From: Actinomycetota bacterium
GTDB taxonomy: Bacteria; Actinomycetota; Actinomycetes; Propionibacteriales; Propionibacteriaceae
DNA length: 64,000 nt
Direction: 5' to 3'
NCBI GenBank assembly: GCA_020161755.1
Contig: JAIUOS010000010.1
Coordinates: 1-64,000 of the forward strand
Positions 34,592 to 43,276 of the stretch are shown in pieces (positions within the stretch are counted from its first letter, which is position 1; the number at the start of each line of letters is the position of its first letter). The notes below the pieces were generated by a model. The model ran no database searches. It was not told the DNA's origin and saw only the letters and a list, made by a program, of their open reading frames with translations. The position numbers and the translations under genes are program-made.

Positions 34592-34730
34592 GGGGACGGT
34601 TCTCCGATCCGCCAAATCCCGGCGGGTATCGGGGACGGTTCCTCGATCCGCCAGATTTCGGCGGGTATCGGGGACGGTTCCTCGATCCGCCACAATCCGG
34701 CGGAAAACGGGGGACAGTTCTCTTCGCCCC
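34592..34730 (+). repeat. REP-like array A (39-bp unit)
   Basis: Three complete tandem 39-bp units start at 34592, 34631 and 34670. Each has the leader GGGGACGGTTC, then an imperfect palindrome CCGCC-N7-GGCGG. A terminal part-unit beginning GGGGACAG follows. The first unit starts 3 nt after a stop codon. It is the same family as the arrays at 35551, 42252 and 43291. Confidence 0.9.
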
Positions 34731-34741
34731 GCCCGCAGCGC

Positions 34742-35470
34742 TCAGCGCAGCTTGAAGGCGCGGAACAGGACGGCGTTCGCCACGCCCAGAGCCTGTCCGG
34801 CCTGGGCCGTGAACCCGCCGATCATGTCGCGCGGCGCGGGGTGGCCGGGGATCGCGGCAAGGTAGCCGGCGTGCGCCTCCAGCGAGGCGATCCCCAGTTC
34901 CAGCGGCTCCCCGGAGATGTCGACGCCATGTGTCGGACGGCTGTGCCCGGCCACCAGCAGCCACGTGGGACCCCACTTCGGCAGGCCCTCCTCGGCGGCC
35001 AGTTCGGGGAAGACCCAGGTGTTGTCGGCGTCGCGGACGGCGTCCGCGCAGGCCAGACCGGCGGCCCGGTGGTCGGCCTGGTTGAGCCCTGCGATGAACT
35101 CGTCCTCCCACGACCCGGTGACCACGACGTCGGGACGGAACCGGCGGATCTCCCGCGCGATCGCGCGCCGCAGGTCGAGGGAGTAGACCAGCATCCCGTC
35201 CGGCCCGTCGAGCATCGTGAGGCTGCTCACGCCCACCGCGTCGCAGGCCGCCCGCTGCTCGCCCGCGCGCAGCGTCCGTGTCTCCTCCGGCGGGATCTGC
35301 ATGCCGGCCTCGCCCTGGGTGAGCAGCAGGTAGGCCACCTCGACGCCGCGTGAGGTCCAGGCTGCGACCGCGGACGAGGTCCCGTACTCGACGTCGTCGG
35401 GGTGGGCCACGACACACAGCACCTTGGCGAAGTCAGCGTCGGGAAGGAGTTCGAGCTTCGGAGCGTCCAT
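34742..35470 (-). CDS. PIG-L family deacetylase (MshB/BshB-like)
   Basis: A 242-residue zinc deacetylase. The metal motif AHPDDVEYG is near residue 22, with the third ligand H in NQADHRAAGLA; TGSWEDEFIAG is the second conserved block. Relatives remove acetyl groups from N-acetylglucosamine conjugates, including MshB in mycothiol synthesis. This gene is not in a mycothiol operon, so the substrate is open. It is framed by oppositely oriented REP arrays (34592 and 35551), as is the RAYT gene. Confidence 0.88.
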   Translation of the reverse strand: MDAPKLELLPDADFAKVLCVVAHPDDVEYGTSSAVAAWTSRGVEVAYLLLTQGEAGMQIPPEETRTLRAGEQRAACDAVGVSSLTMLDGPDGMLVYSLDLRRAIAREIRRFRPDVVVTGSWEDEFIAGLNQADHRAAGLACADAVRDADNTWVFPELAAEEGLPKWGPTWLLVAGHSRPTHGVDISGEPLELGIASLEAHAGYLAAIPGHPAPRDMIGGFTAQAGQALGVANAVLFRAFKLR

Positions 35471-35539
35471 GGGACCACGCTAGGACGCCGCCGCGCTCGC
35501 GGGCAGTGGCAGCACTGCCCGCGGGAACTGGGCGGACGG

Positions 35540-35706
35540 GATCCGTCCCCCTTCTCCGCCGAAATCTGGCGGATCGAAGAACCGTCCCCGATACCCGCCG
35601 AAATCTGGCGGATCGAAGAACCGTCCCCGATTTCCGCCGAAATCTGGCGGATCGAAGAACCGTCCCCGATATCCGCCAGAATCTGGCGGATCGAAGAACC
35701 GTCCCC
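35540..35706 (-). repeat. REP-like array B (39-bp unit)
   Basis: Four head-to-tail 39-bp units start at 35551, 35590, 35629 and 35668. On the minus strand each reads GGGGACGGTTCTTCGATC then CCGCC-N7-GGCGG. A part-unit GGGGACGGATC ends the array on its left. On the minus strand the array begins shortly after the stop of the serine hydrolase gene. Confidence 0.9.
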
Positions 35707-35722
35707 GGGGGCGGGTGACGCG

Positions 35723-37087
35723 TCAGTGGGCGCGCATGTTGGCCAGGATCGGGCCGTGCAGCGGCGGGACGTGCCACGTCGTGCCGGACGTCCCGTCGGT
35801 ACCGATCCGCAGGCGCAGCGTGTGCGGGGTCTCGGTGAACACCAGCTTCACCTGGAGGTCGCCGGCCTCGTCGGCGCCCGCGGCCAGCGCCACCGGCACC
35901 TCGGCCTCCCCCAGCACCAGCGGTTGGCGCAGCCAGGTGCCGGGCTCGGTCACCAGCTGGACCGCGTGGCCCTCGGCCACCATCGAAAGGTGAAGCTGGC
36001 CACCGTCGCGCCACGCCCGGACGTCCGCCAGGTCGGGCGCGGGAGAGACTTCCTCGCCGGGCTGCGCCATCGCCACGTCCAGCGGGATGGGGCCGGCGGC
36101 GGCCCATTCGGCACCCAGTCCGGTGTCGGACGGGGTGGGCAGCGCGGCGACACTGTGTGACGCAGCCGGTTCGTCCCCCACCGGCTGCTCCCCAGGGGCC
36201 GTCCCGGCGAAGTCGTCGAGGTGCGCGAACACGACGTCGATCAGGTCCTGGGTGGTCGACTGCGCGGACTGCACCGCCACCACCAGGCCGCGCTCGGGCA
36301 GGACGAACGCGAACTGCCCGTGCGCCCCGTCCAACCGGAAGCCCTCACGGTTCATCCAGACCTGGTACCCGTAGCCCAGCGCCCACTCGGGGCTGTCCTC
36401 GCCGGCCGTCTCGACCTGCTTGCGGGTGGCCTGCGCCACCCAGCCCTCGGGCAGCAGCCGCCGTCCCTGCCACACGCCGTCGCAGCGCAACAGCTCGCCC
36501 ATCGCGGCCAGGCCGCGAACGTCGATGTGCAGCCCGCTCCAGCCCAGGCAGCGGTCGATCCAGTCCCGGTCCCAGGTGGCGTCGATGCCGAGCGGCTCCA
36601 GCACCCGCGGACGCAGGTACTCCAGCAGGTCCAGTCCGGTGGAGCGCCGCACCAGCTCGCCGAGCAGGAACGACGCCCCGTTGTTGTAGGTGTGCAGCTC
36701 CCCGACCGCACCCTCCGGCGCCAACGCCAGGAACCCGGACACCCACTGCTCGGGCGGCAGGTTCTCGATCAGCTCCGGCAGCGTGTCCTCGGTGTGACCG
36801 GTCGACATCGACAGCAGGTGGTGGACCGTCCAGTCGGCCACGCCCGGCGCCGGGTCGGACGGGAAGTCGGCCCCCAGCAGGTCCGACAGCCGGTCGTGCA
36901 GGCCGAACCGGCCCTCGCCGATCGCCAGCCCGACCGCGGTCGCGGCGAACGTCTTGCTGGCCGAGTACACCAGCGGACGGTCGCCGGCGACGTACGGCTC
37001 CCAGTACTGCTCGAGCACGCGTTCGCCGTCCCGCAGCACGGTCAGCGCATGGAGTTCCAGCCCGGGACGGCTGTCGAGCGCCTCCAC
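35723..37087 (-). CDS. Serine hydrolase, class C beta-lactamase/esterase-like
   Basis: About 454 residues. SxxK nucleophile motif SASKT near residue 43, YxN-type motif in HTYNNGASFLLG, and the third motif near HGQFAFVLPERG. The C-terminal about 140 residues form an additional beta-rich domain (VRAWRDGGQLHLSMVAEGHAVQLV). No signal peptide is visible, so it is probably a cytosolic esterase or peptidase and not a secreted lactamase. The start is uncertain: GTG 37087 has a weak ribosome site, 8 nt after the aldo/keto reductase stop in the same operon. Confidence 0.8.
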   Translation of the reverse strand: MEALDSRPGLELHALTVLRDGERVLEQYWEPYVAGDRPLVYSASKTFAATAVGLAIGEGRFGLHDRLSDLLGADFPSDPAPGVADWTVHHLLSMSTGHTEDTLPELIENLPPEQWVSGFLALAPEGAVGELHTYNNGASFLLGELVRRSTGLDLLEYLRPRVLEPLGIDATWDRDWIDRCLGWSGLHIDVRGLAAMGELLRCDGVWQGRRLLPEGWVAQATRKQVETAGEDSPEWALGYGYQVWMNREGFRLDGAHGQFAFVLPERGLVVAVQSAQSTTQDLIDVVFAHLDDFAGTAPGEQPVGDEPAASHSVAALPTPSDTGLGAEWAAAGPIPLDVAMAQPGEEVSPAPDLADVRAWRDGGQLHLSMVAEGHAVQLVTEPGTWLRQPLVLGEAEVPVALAAGADEAGDLQVKLVFTETPHTLRLRIGTDGTSGTTWHVPPLHGPILANMRAH

Positions 37088-37095
37088 CAGGTCGC

Positions 37096-38106
37096 TCAGC
37101 TGGGTCGTCCCTTCGGAGTGTTCTCGGCGGTCAGCATCGGGTTGCGGATCACCACGTCACCCAGCGCGTCGTCGATCCGCGACATGATCGCCGGGGTCAG
37201 CACCACGCCGGACGCGGCCACGTTCTCGTTGATCTGGCGCGGCTTCGAGGCGCCGATGATCGCGCAGGCGACGTTCGGGTTCTGCAGCACCCACGCGACC
37301 GCGAGCTGGGCCATGGTGAGCTCCACCTCGTCCGCGATCGGTCGCAGCCGCTGGACGGCGGTCAGCACGTGCTCGCCCATCAGCCGCTTGATCATGTTCG
37401 CGCCACCGTGCTCGTCGGTCGCGCGCGAGTTCTTCGGCGCGGCCTCCCCCGGCAGGTACTTGCCGGTGAGGACGCCCTGCGCGACCGGCGACCAGCAGAT
37501 CTGGGAGACCCCCAGCTCGGCCGAGGTCGGCACGACCCACTCCTCGATCACGCGGTACAGCATCGAGTACTGCGGCTGGTTCGAGATCAGCTGGAAGCCC
37601 ATCTCGGCGGCCAGTTCGTGCCCCGCGCGGATCTGGTTGGCGTCCCACTCGCTGACCCCGATGTAGAGCGCCTTGCCCGAGCGCACCACGTCGGCGAACG
37701 CCCGCATGGTCTCCTCCAGCGGCGTCTCGTGGTCGTAGCGGTGCGCCTGGTACAGGTCGACGTAGTCGGTCTTCAGCCGCTTCAGCGAGCCGTTGATCGA
37801 CTCCATGATGTGCTTGCGCGACAGCCCCGAGTCGTTGGGACCGCCCGGCCCGGTGGGCCAGTACACCTTGGTGAAGATCTCCAGGGATTCGCGCCGCTCG
37901 CCCTTCAGGGCGTCCCCCAGCACCTTCTCGGCCACCGTGTTGGCGTACACGTCGGCGGTGTCGAAGCTGGTGATGCCCGCGTCGAGCGCCGCCCGGACGC
38001 ACTTCTCCGCGGTCTCGTTCTCGACCTGCGAACCGTGGGTCAGCCAGTTGCCGTAGCAGATCTCGGAGACCTTCAGCCCCGAGTTGCCGAGGTAGCGGAA
38101 CTTCAC
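37096..38106 (-). CDS. Aldo/keto reductase
   Basis: A 336-residue TIM-barrel NADPH oxidoreductase. Start MKFRYLGNSGLKVSEICYGNW, catalytic D/Y in FDTADVYANTVAEKVLG, K in FTKVYWPTG, H in LYQAHRYDHETP, and the nucleotide-binding end VACAIIGASKPRQINEN. The sequence style is that of the Kv-beta-like/YghZ branch, which reduces methylglyoxal and other aldehydes. Its ATG overlaps the stop of the DivIVA-like gene by 4 nt. Confidence 0.9.
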   Translation of the reverse strand: MKFRYLGNSGLKVSEICYGNWLTHGSQVENETAEKCVRAALDAGITSFDTADVYANTVAEKVLGDALKGERRESLEIFTKVYWPTGPGGPNDSGLSRKHIMESINGSLKRLKTDYVDLYQAHRYDHETPLEETMRAFADVVRSGKALYIGVSEWDANQIRAGHELAAEMGFQLISNQPQYSMLYRVIEEWVVPTSAELGVSQICWSPVAQGVLTGKYLPGEAAPKNSRATDEHGGANMIKRLMGEHVLTAVQRLRPIADEVELTMAQLAVAWVLQNPNVACAIIGASKPRQINENVAASGVVLTPAIMSRIDDALGDVVIRNPMLTAENTPKGRPS

Positions 38107-39197
38107 GCCAGCGTCTCCTGCACGACGGTCTCGTCGTCCTGGTCCTCTTCCAGCTCGGCCTCGTCGAGGTCGCCCTCGACCTCGGCCTGCGCGTCGTCGT
38201 CCAGCTCGTCAGCCTCGACCTCGTCCTCGACCTCGTCGGCCATCTCAGGCTCGGCGACGGCCGGCTCGGGATCGGCCAGCGGGTTGACGATCGCCGCGCC
38301 ACCCAGCGTGGCCAGCATCTGGCGGACGTTGGTGAGCTGGGCGGTGATCGCGTCGCGCCGGGCCGTGGCGGCCTGCAGCTCGCGGTCGGACTCCCGGCGC
38401 ACCTTCTCGGCGGCCAGGCGGGCGGCGTCCACGTGGGCGCCGGCCTCGTCGCGTGCGGCCTTGAGGTGGCTGTCGGCCTGCGCCTTCGCCTCGGCCAGCG
38501 TCCGGTCGGCCTCGGCCTCGATCGCGGCCTGGCGCTCCTGCGCCAGCGCGATCGCCTTGTCGTTGGCCTCCATCTGGACGGCGAACTCGCCGGCGGCCTT
38601 GTCGCGGCGCTCGGCGAGGGTCTTCTCGAAGTCGGCGGCGGCCGCGGCGGCGCGGGCGCGCTGGTGCTCGTAGACGGCCTCGGCCTCCTCGCGGCGGGCG
38701 GTGGCCTCACGGTCGGCGTAGTCGAGGATCTCGTCGGACTGCCGCTTCGCGGCCTCCAGCGCGTGGGTGGCCTCGGCGTCGGTCTTGCTGGTGACGTCGG
38801 CGGAGTAGCGGTCGGCGGCAGCGCGGGTCTGCTCGGCGGCGGCCTCGGCCTCGGCCACCAGCCGGTCGGCCTCCGCCTTCGCCTTCGAGCGCAGCTCGGC
38901 GGCCTCGTCCTCGGCGAGCTTCAGCATCTTGCCGATGCGGGCGCCCAGGTCGGTGTAGGTGGGGGGCGCGGCGTCCTTCTCCTGCTGCTCGGACGCGGCG
39001 ATGCGCGCGCGGTAGGCGTTGGCCTGCTCCTCGAGCTGCGCGATCTGGGAGGTCAGCTTGGTGACCGCGACCGAGTTGTTGCCGGCTTCCGCCCGCGCCT
39101 GCTCGAGCGCCTTGTGCAGGTCTGCGAAGGCGCGATCGACCTCGCCCGGCTCGTAGCCTCGCATTACCGTCCGGAAGGCCGCGTTCTGCTGGGTCAT
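38103..39197 (-). CDS. DivIVA-domain-like coiled-coil protein
   Basis: A 364-residue, Ala/Glu-rich protein. The N-terminal FRTVMRGYEPGEVDRAFADL matches the DivIVA membrane-curvature motif. Residues about 40-290 are nearly continuous coiled coil with heptads, and the last 60 residues are extremely acidic (DEVEDEVEADELDDDAQAEV). Proteins of this kind organise polar growth or septum scaffolds in actinobacteria. It overlaps by 4 nt both the aldo/keto reductase gene and the second coiled-coil gene upstream, so it is co-translated with both. Confidence 0.85.
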   Translation of the reverse strand: MTQQNAAFRTVMRGYEPGEVDRAFADLHKALEQARAEAGNNSVAVTKLTSQIAQLEEQANAYRARIAASEQQEKDAAPPTYTDLGARIGKMLKLAEDEAAELRSKAKAEADRLVAEAEAAAEQTRAAADRYSADVTSKTDAEATHALEAAKRQSDEILDYADREATARREEAEAVYEHQRARAAAAAADFEKTLAERRDKAAGEFAVQMEANDKAIALAQERQAAIEAEADRTLAEAKAQADSHLKAARDEAGAHVDAARLAAEKVRRESDRELQAATARRDAITAQLTNVRQMLATLGGAAIVNPLADPEPAVAEPEMADEVEDEVEADELDDDAQAEVEGDLDEAELEEDQDDETVVQETLA

Positions 39198-40627
39198 GAT
39201 CCTTCTTCCATTTCTTGCTGGGTCTGTGAGTGGGGACGTTCGGAGACCGCGAGGGCCTCGATGACGCCGGAGAGGTGCCCGAGCTGGGCGTTGATGTCGT
39301 CGCGGCGGCGGGCGAGCTGCGCGACCTCGGTGCGGGCTCGGTCCATCAGCGCGCGGGCCTCGGTGCGGATGCCGTCCGCCTCGACCCGGGCCTGGTTGAG
39401 CAGGCTGACCGCCTCGTCGCGCGAGGTGCGGGCGGCTTCGAAGGTCTCCCGCTGGAGCTTCTCCAGGTCGGTGGCGGTGCGCTCGCGGATCAGCTTGGCG
39501 CCGGCCTCGGCCTCGGCCAGCCGGCGCTCGGCCCGCTCCATCTGGGCCTTGGCCTCGGCGCGGGTGCTGGCGAGCAGCCGCTCGGCCTCCTCCTGCGCCT
39601 GCTGCCGGGTGTTCGCGGCGTCCCGTTCGGCGGCCTCGAGGACGGCGCGGGCGCGTCCCTGGAGGTCCTCGGCGATCGCGTTCGCCTCCGAGACCAGGGC
39701 CTGGTTGCGGTGCGCGGTAGTGGTCTGGGCCAGCTGCACCTGCTCGCGCACCTGGCGGGCGTGCTCGGTGAGCTCGTTGTGGTGCTGGCGCTTGGCGGCC
39801 TCGGCCTCGGCGGCCACGGTGGCCCGCAGCTCGGCCATCGCCTGCTCGGTCCAGGCCACGTGGGCGGCGGCCGCGGCCAGTTGCTCGTCCGCCTTCGACT
39901 GGGCGTCCGCGGCGAGCGACTCCCGCTCGGCCTGCGCGTTCGCGTGGGCCTGCGCCGACTCGGCCTCGAACCGCTCGCGGTCGGCGGCCAGCTCGGCGCG
40001 CAGGGTCGTGACCTGCTCCTCCAGCTCGGTGCGCTGTGCCTCCAGCTCGTCGGTGACGTGGCCGCGCATCGCGGACAGTTCGGCCTCGAGCAGGTCGCGA
40101 CGCTGGGCCTCCTCGGTCTCCTGCGCGCGGCGCCGGTCGGTCAGCTCGGCGTCGACGGACGCGACCCGCGCGTCCAACCGCTGGCGCACCTCCTCGTCGG
40201 TGCGCTTGGTGGTGTTGGCGATCGTGGCGGCCTTGATCTGCGCGTCCTCCATGACCCGGGACGCCTCGGCGCGGGCCGCGGCGACGACCTCGGCCGCAGT
40301 GCGCTCGGCGGTCTGGGTGATCAGCGCGGCCTGCTCGGTGGCGTCCTCGAACAGCATGACCGCGTCCTGGCGGGCCTCCTCCAGACGCGCGGCGGCGCTG
40401 GTCATGGCCTCCTCGGCGGCTGCGCGGTGCTCGGCGACCTCACGGGCCAGCTGGTCGTTCAGCTCGCGGTTGCGGACGGTCTCGGCGCGCACCGCATCGG
40501 CCTCGGCCTGGGCCTCGGCGCGCAACTGATCAGCCAGGTTCTGCGCATGCGTCAGGATCTCCGTCGCCTGCCTGGTCAGCTCACTACCGGCCGGCTGAGG
40601 ATGCGGGCGCGCGGCAGGATCGAACAC
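39194..40627 (-). CDS. Large coiled-coil protein, DivIVA-like partner
   Basis: About 477 residues from a GTG at 40627; the exact start is uncertain because no clear ribosome site was found. Almost the entire chain is Ala/Glu/Arg-rich coiled coil (ELNDQLAREVAEHRAAAEEA, RAQETEEAQRRDLLEAELSA, EAERLLASTRAEAKAQMERA), ending LSGVIEALAVSERPHSQTQQ. It lacks a recognisable N-terminal DivIVA motif. It is translationally coupled (ATGA) to the DivIVA-like gene, which suggests an obligate heteromeric filament or scaffold. Confidence 0.75.
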   Translation of the reverse strand: MFDPAARPHPQPAGSELTRQATEILTHAQNLADQLRAEAQAEADAVRAETVRNRELNDQLAREVAEHRAAAEEAMTSAAARLEEARQDAVMLFEDATEQAALITQTAERTAAEVVAAARAEASRVMEDAQIKAATIANTTKRTDEEVRQRLDARVASVDAELTDRRRAQETEEAQRRDLLEAELSAMRGHVTDELEAQRTELEEQVTTLRAELAADRERFEAESAQAHANAQAERESLAADAQSKADEQLAAAAAHVAWTEQAMAELRATVAAEAEAAKRQHHNELTEHARQVREQVQLAQTTTAHRNQALVSEANAIAEDLQGRARAVLEAAERDAANTRQQAQEEAERLLASTRAEAKAQMERAERRLAEAEAGAKLIRERTATDLEKLQRETFEAARTSRDEAVSLLNQARVEADGIRTEARALMDRARTEVAQLARRRDDINAQLGHLSGVIEALAVSERPHSQTQQEMEEGS

Positions 40628-40813
40628 CAAGCCATGATCAAGGCCCGGCTTGGCAAAAGGCAACCTGAGCCGGAGTGTCGCGGGCAGTTTCTGAGGTGGA
40701 GGTCCAGCCTTGCCGGAATTCGCGGGCGCCGCGTCCCGCCAGCGGGTGCCGCGCGGGTGCCCGCGGCCTCGCCGGCGGGCCGGCCGGTGAACAGTTCTCG
40801 ATAGAGTCTGGGG

Positions 40814-42247
40814 GTGCGTTACACCTCGACCCGGGGGCTCCCGGACGCCCCGCGGCCCGGCTTCAGCGACATCCTGCTCGAGGGCCTGGCGCCCGACGGC
40901 GGCCTGTACCTGCCCGAGGCCTACCCGCAGGTCGACGCCGCGACCCTGGGGGAGTGGCGGACGCTGCTCGCCGGGCAGGGCTACGCCGCGCTGGCGCACG
41001 CCGTCCTGACGCTGTTCGTCGACGACATCGACCCCGACGACCTGCGCGGCATCTGCGAACGGGCCTACAACGACACCGTTTTCTCCAGCCCCGAGATCGT
41101 GCCGGTGAGCCGACTCGAGGGCGGGCTGTGGCTCGCGCACCTGTCCGGCGGGCCGACCGCGGCGTTCAAGGACCTCGCCATGCAGCTCCTCGGGCAGTTG
41201 TTCGAGTACGAGCTCGAACGGCGGGACGCGCAGTTGAACGTCCTGGGCGCGACCAGCGGCGACACCGGGTCGGCGGCGGAGTACGCGATGCGCGGACTAC
41301 CGCGCGTCCGGGTCTTCATGCTCACCCCGGCCGGCCGGATGACGCCGTTCCAGCAGGCGCAGATGTTCAGCCTCGACGAGCCGTCGATCGTGAACGTGGC
41401 CGTGGACGGCGTGTTCGACGACTGCCAGGACCTGGTGAAGGCGGTCGCCGGCGACCTGGCGTTCAAGCAGCGCTACTCCCTGGGCGCGGTCAACTCGATC
41501 AACTGGGCGCGGCTGGTCGCGCAGGTCGTGTACTACGTGGCGTCCTGGCTGCGGGTGAGCAGCACCGACGACGAGCGGGTGTCGTTCTGCGTACCGACCG
41601 GCAACTTCGGCAACATCATGGCCGGGCACGTGGCCCGCAGCATGGGGGTGCCGATCGACACCCTGGTGCTGGCCACGAACGAGAACAACGTCCTCGACGA
41701 GTTCTTCCGCACCGGGGTGTACCGCGTCCGCTCGGCCGCGGAGACGCACGCCACCTCCTCGCCGTCGATGGACATCTCGAAGGCCAGCAACTTCGAGCGG
41801 TTCGTCTTCGACCTGCTTGGACGCGACGCCGCGCGGGTGCGGGAACTGTTCGCCGTCGAACTGCCCCGGGACGGGTTCTTCGACCTCTCCGGCACACCGG
41901 AGTTCGCCTCGCTGGCGGCCACGTTCGGGTTCGTGTCGTCGTCCTCGACCCACGCCGACCGGCTCGCGACCATCGCCGACGTCCTCACCCGCGACGGGGT
42001 GCTGATCGACCCGCACACCGCGGACGGGGTGAAGGTGGCGCGCGAGTTCGCGCGTCCGGGCGTGCCGATGGTGGTCACCGAGACCGCGCTGCCGGTGAAG
42101 TTCTCCGAGACGATCGTGGAGGCGATCGGACGCGAGCCCGAGCGCCCCGAGAGGTTCGCCGGCATCGAGGAGCTCCCCCGCCACGTGGTCGACCTGCCCA
42201 ACGACGTGGACGCCCTCAAGTCCCTGATCGCCACCCGCGTCCCCTGA
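40814..42247 (+). CDS. thrC: Threonine synthase
   Basis: A 477-residue PLP enzyme of the long (E. coli/yeast-like) type. It starts at GTG 40814 with MRYTSTRG, and LAPDGGLYLPE is the family N-terminal motif. The PLP lysine is in PTAAFKDLAMQ, phosphate-binding residues are in GATSGDTGSAAEYAM and PTGNFGNIMAGHVARSMG. It converts O-phosphohomoserine to threonine. No homoserine genes are adjacent. A REP array starts 5 nt after the stop. Confidence 0.95.
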   Translation: MRYTSTRGLPDAPRPGFSDILLEGLAPDGGLYLPEAYPQVDAATLGEWRTLLAGQGYAALAHAVLTLFVDDIDPDDLRGICERAYNDTVFSSPEIVPVSRLEGGLWLAHLSGGPTAAFKDLAMQLLGQLFEYELERRDAQLNVLGATSGDTGSAAEYAMRGLPRVRVFMLTPAGRMTPFQQAQMFSLDEPSIVNVAVDGVFDDCQDLVKAVAGDLAFKQRYSLGAVNSINWARLVAQVVYYVASWLRVSSTDDERVSFCVPTGNFGNIMAGHVARSMGVPIDTLVLATNENNVLDEFFRTGVYRVRSAAETHATSSPSMDISKASNFERFVFDLLGRDAARVRELFAVELPRDGFFDLSGTPEFASLAATFGFVSSSSTHADRLATIADVLTRDGVLIDPHTADGVKVAREFARPGVPMVVTETALPVKFSETIVEAIGREPERPERFAGIEELPRHVVDLPNDVDALKSLIATRVP

Positions 42248-42251
42248 CCCC

Positions 42252-42343
42252 GGGGACGGTTCTCCGATCCGCCAGATTCCGGCGGAAATCGGGGACGGTT
42301 CTCCGATCCGCCAGATTCCGGCGGGCAAAGGGGACAGATCACC
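42252..42343 (+). repeat. REP-like array C (39-bp unit)
   Basis: Two 39-bp units start at 42252 and 42291, both GGGGACGGTTCTCCGATC followed by the CCGCC/GGCGG imperfect palindrome, then the terminal part-unit GGGGACAGATCACC. It begins 5 nt after the thrC stop codon. Confidence 0.9.
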
Positions 42344-42460
42344 CGCTCATCCACAGCCTTGGCGCTGGCGGAAAGAGTTATCCACAGTTCCTCCCAGCCC
42401 CCTCGCAATGCCGGCTGAGGTCGCCTTACGCTCCGTCCTTTGAGGAGAAAGGACGACCCC

Positions 42461-43243
42461 ATGCCTCGCCAAGCCCGCCGACGCGCCGCGTCCGGCATCT
42501 ACCACGTGATGATGCGCGGAGTGAACCGGGACGCCATCTTCCTCGAGGATCGCGACTGCGTCCGGTTCCTCGAATGCCTGGCGCTGGCCAAAGCCCCGTC
42601 CGGCTGCCAGGTCCTGGGCTACTGCCTGATGCCGAATCACGTTCACCTGATGCTGCGGGAGGTCGGCGAGCCGATCAGCGAGGTCGTGAAGCGTCTGGGC
42701 ATCCGCTATGCCGGGTGGTTCAACAAGAAGTACGGACGCGTGGGGCACCTCTTCCAGGACCGGTTCCGCAGCGTGCCGGTGGAGGACGATGCCCAGGTGA
42801 TCACCCTCCTGCGCTACATCTGGAACAACCCGGTCGAGGCGAAGCTTGTCGACGCGGCCGAGGACTACCCGTGGAGCAGCCGGCGGCTGCTCGGCCGGAA
42901 CTCACCGGTGCTGGACGGTGCATCGCTCACCCACTTGCTGACCGATGAGGTCCTCGCCGAGATCGCTCGACCCGCCGCCCCGCGTCCGGTGTTTCGGCCC
43001 GCCGGCCGGACGGCGCGCTTCACCGACGCTGAGGCTGAAGAGCTGCTGCGGCACGCGTCCGGCGCCGAGTCCCTCACCGAGTTCGCGCATCTCGATCCCT
43101 GGATGCAGGCGGCCGCGATCCGGGCGCTGCGGACGCGCTCCGTCCCGTACGACCAGATCGCGCGGCTCACCGGACTCAGCGCCACCCGGGTCAGGCGGAT
43201 CCATGTGGCCGGATCGAACGAGGCAGACAGCGGCGCCGCCTGA
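42461..43243 (+). CDS. REP-associated tyrosine transposase (RAYT, Y1 HUH family)
   Basis: A 260-residue Y1_Tnp/IS200-like protein; ATG 42461 follows GGAGAAAGGA. The HUH metal motif is H60-V-H62 in YCLMPNHVHLMLRE, and the catalytic tyrosine candidates are Y83 and Y91 in GIRYAGWFNKKYGRVGHLFQ. The RAYT block RYIWNNPVEAKLV and YPWSS follow at about residues 118-140. The C-terminal extension (RTRSVPYDQIARLTGLSATRV) is a helix-turn-helix. RAYTs nick and move single-stranded REP hairpins. Its neighbours are arrays of the presumed substrate in opposite orientation, so this is probably the enzyme that spread the GGGGACGGTTC units through the window. Confidence 0.9.
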   Translation: MPRQARRRAASGIYHVMMRGVNRDAIFLEDRDCVRFLECLALAKAPSGCQVLGYCLMPNHVHLMLREVGEPISEVVKRLGIRYAGWFNKKYGRVGHLFQDRFRSVPVEDDAQVITLLRYIWNNPVEAKLVDAAEDYPWSSRRLLGRNSPVLDGASLTHLLTDEVLAEIARPAAPRPVFRPAGRTARFTDAEAEELLRHASGAESLTEFAHLDPWMQAAAIRALRTRSVPYDQIARLTGLSATRVRRIHVAGSNEADSGAA

Positions 43244-43276
43244 GCCTCTCCTGCGCACGGACGCAGGGCGCGCCGC

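Noticed and set aside
38433-40804. Long plus-strand frames opposite the coiled-coil genes
   Set aside because: Gly/Leu-rich translations mirror the repetitive antisense coiled-coil codons and have no domain.
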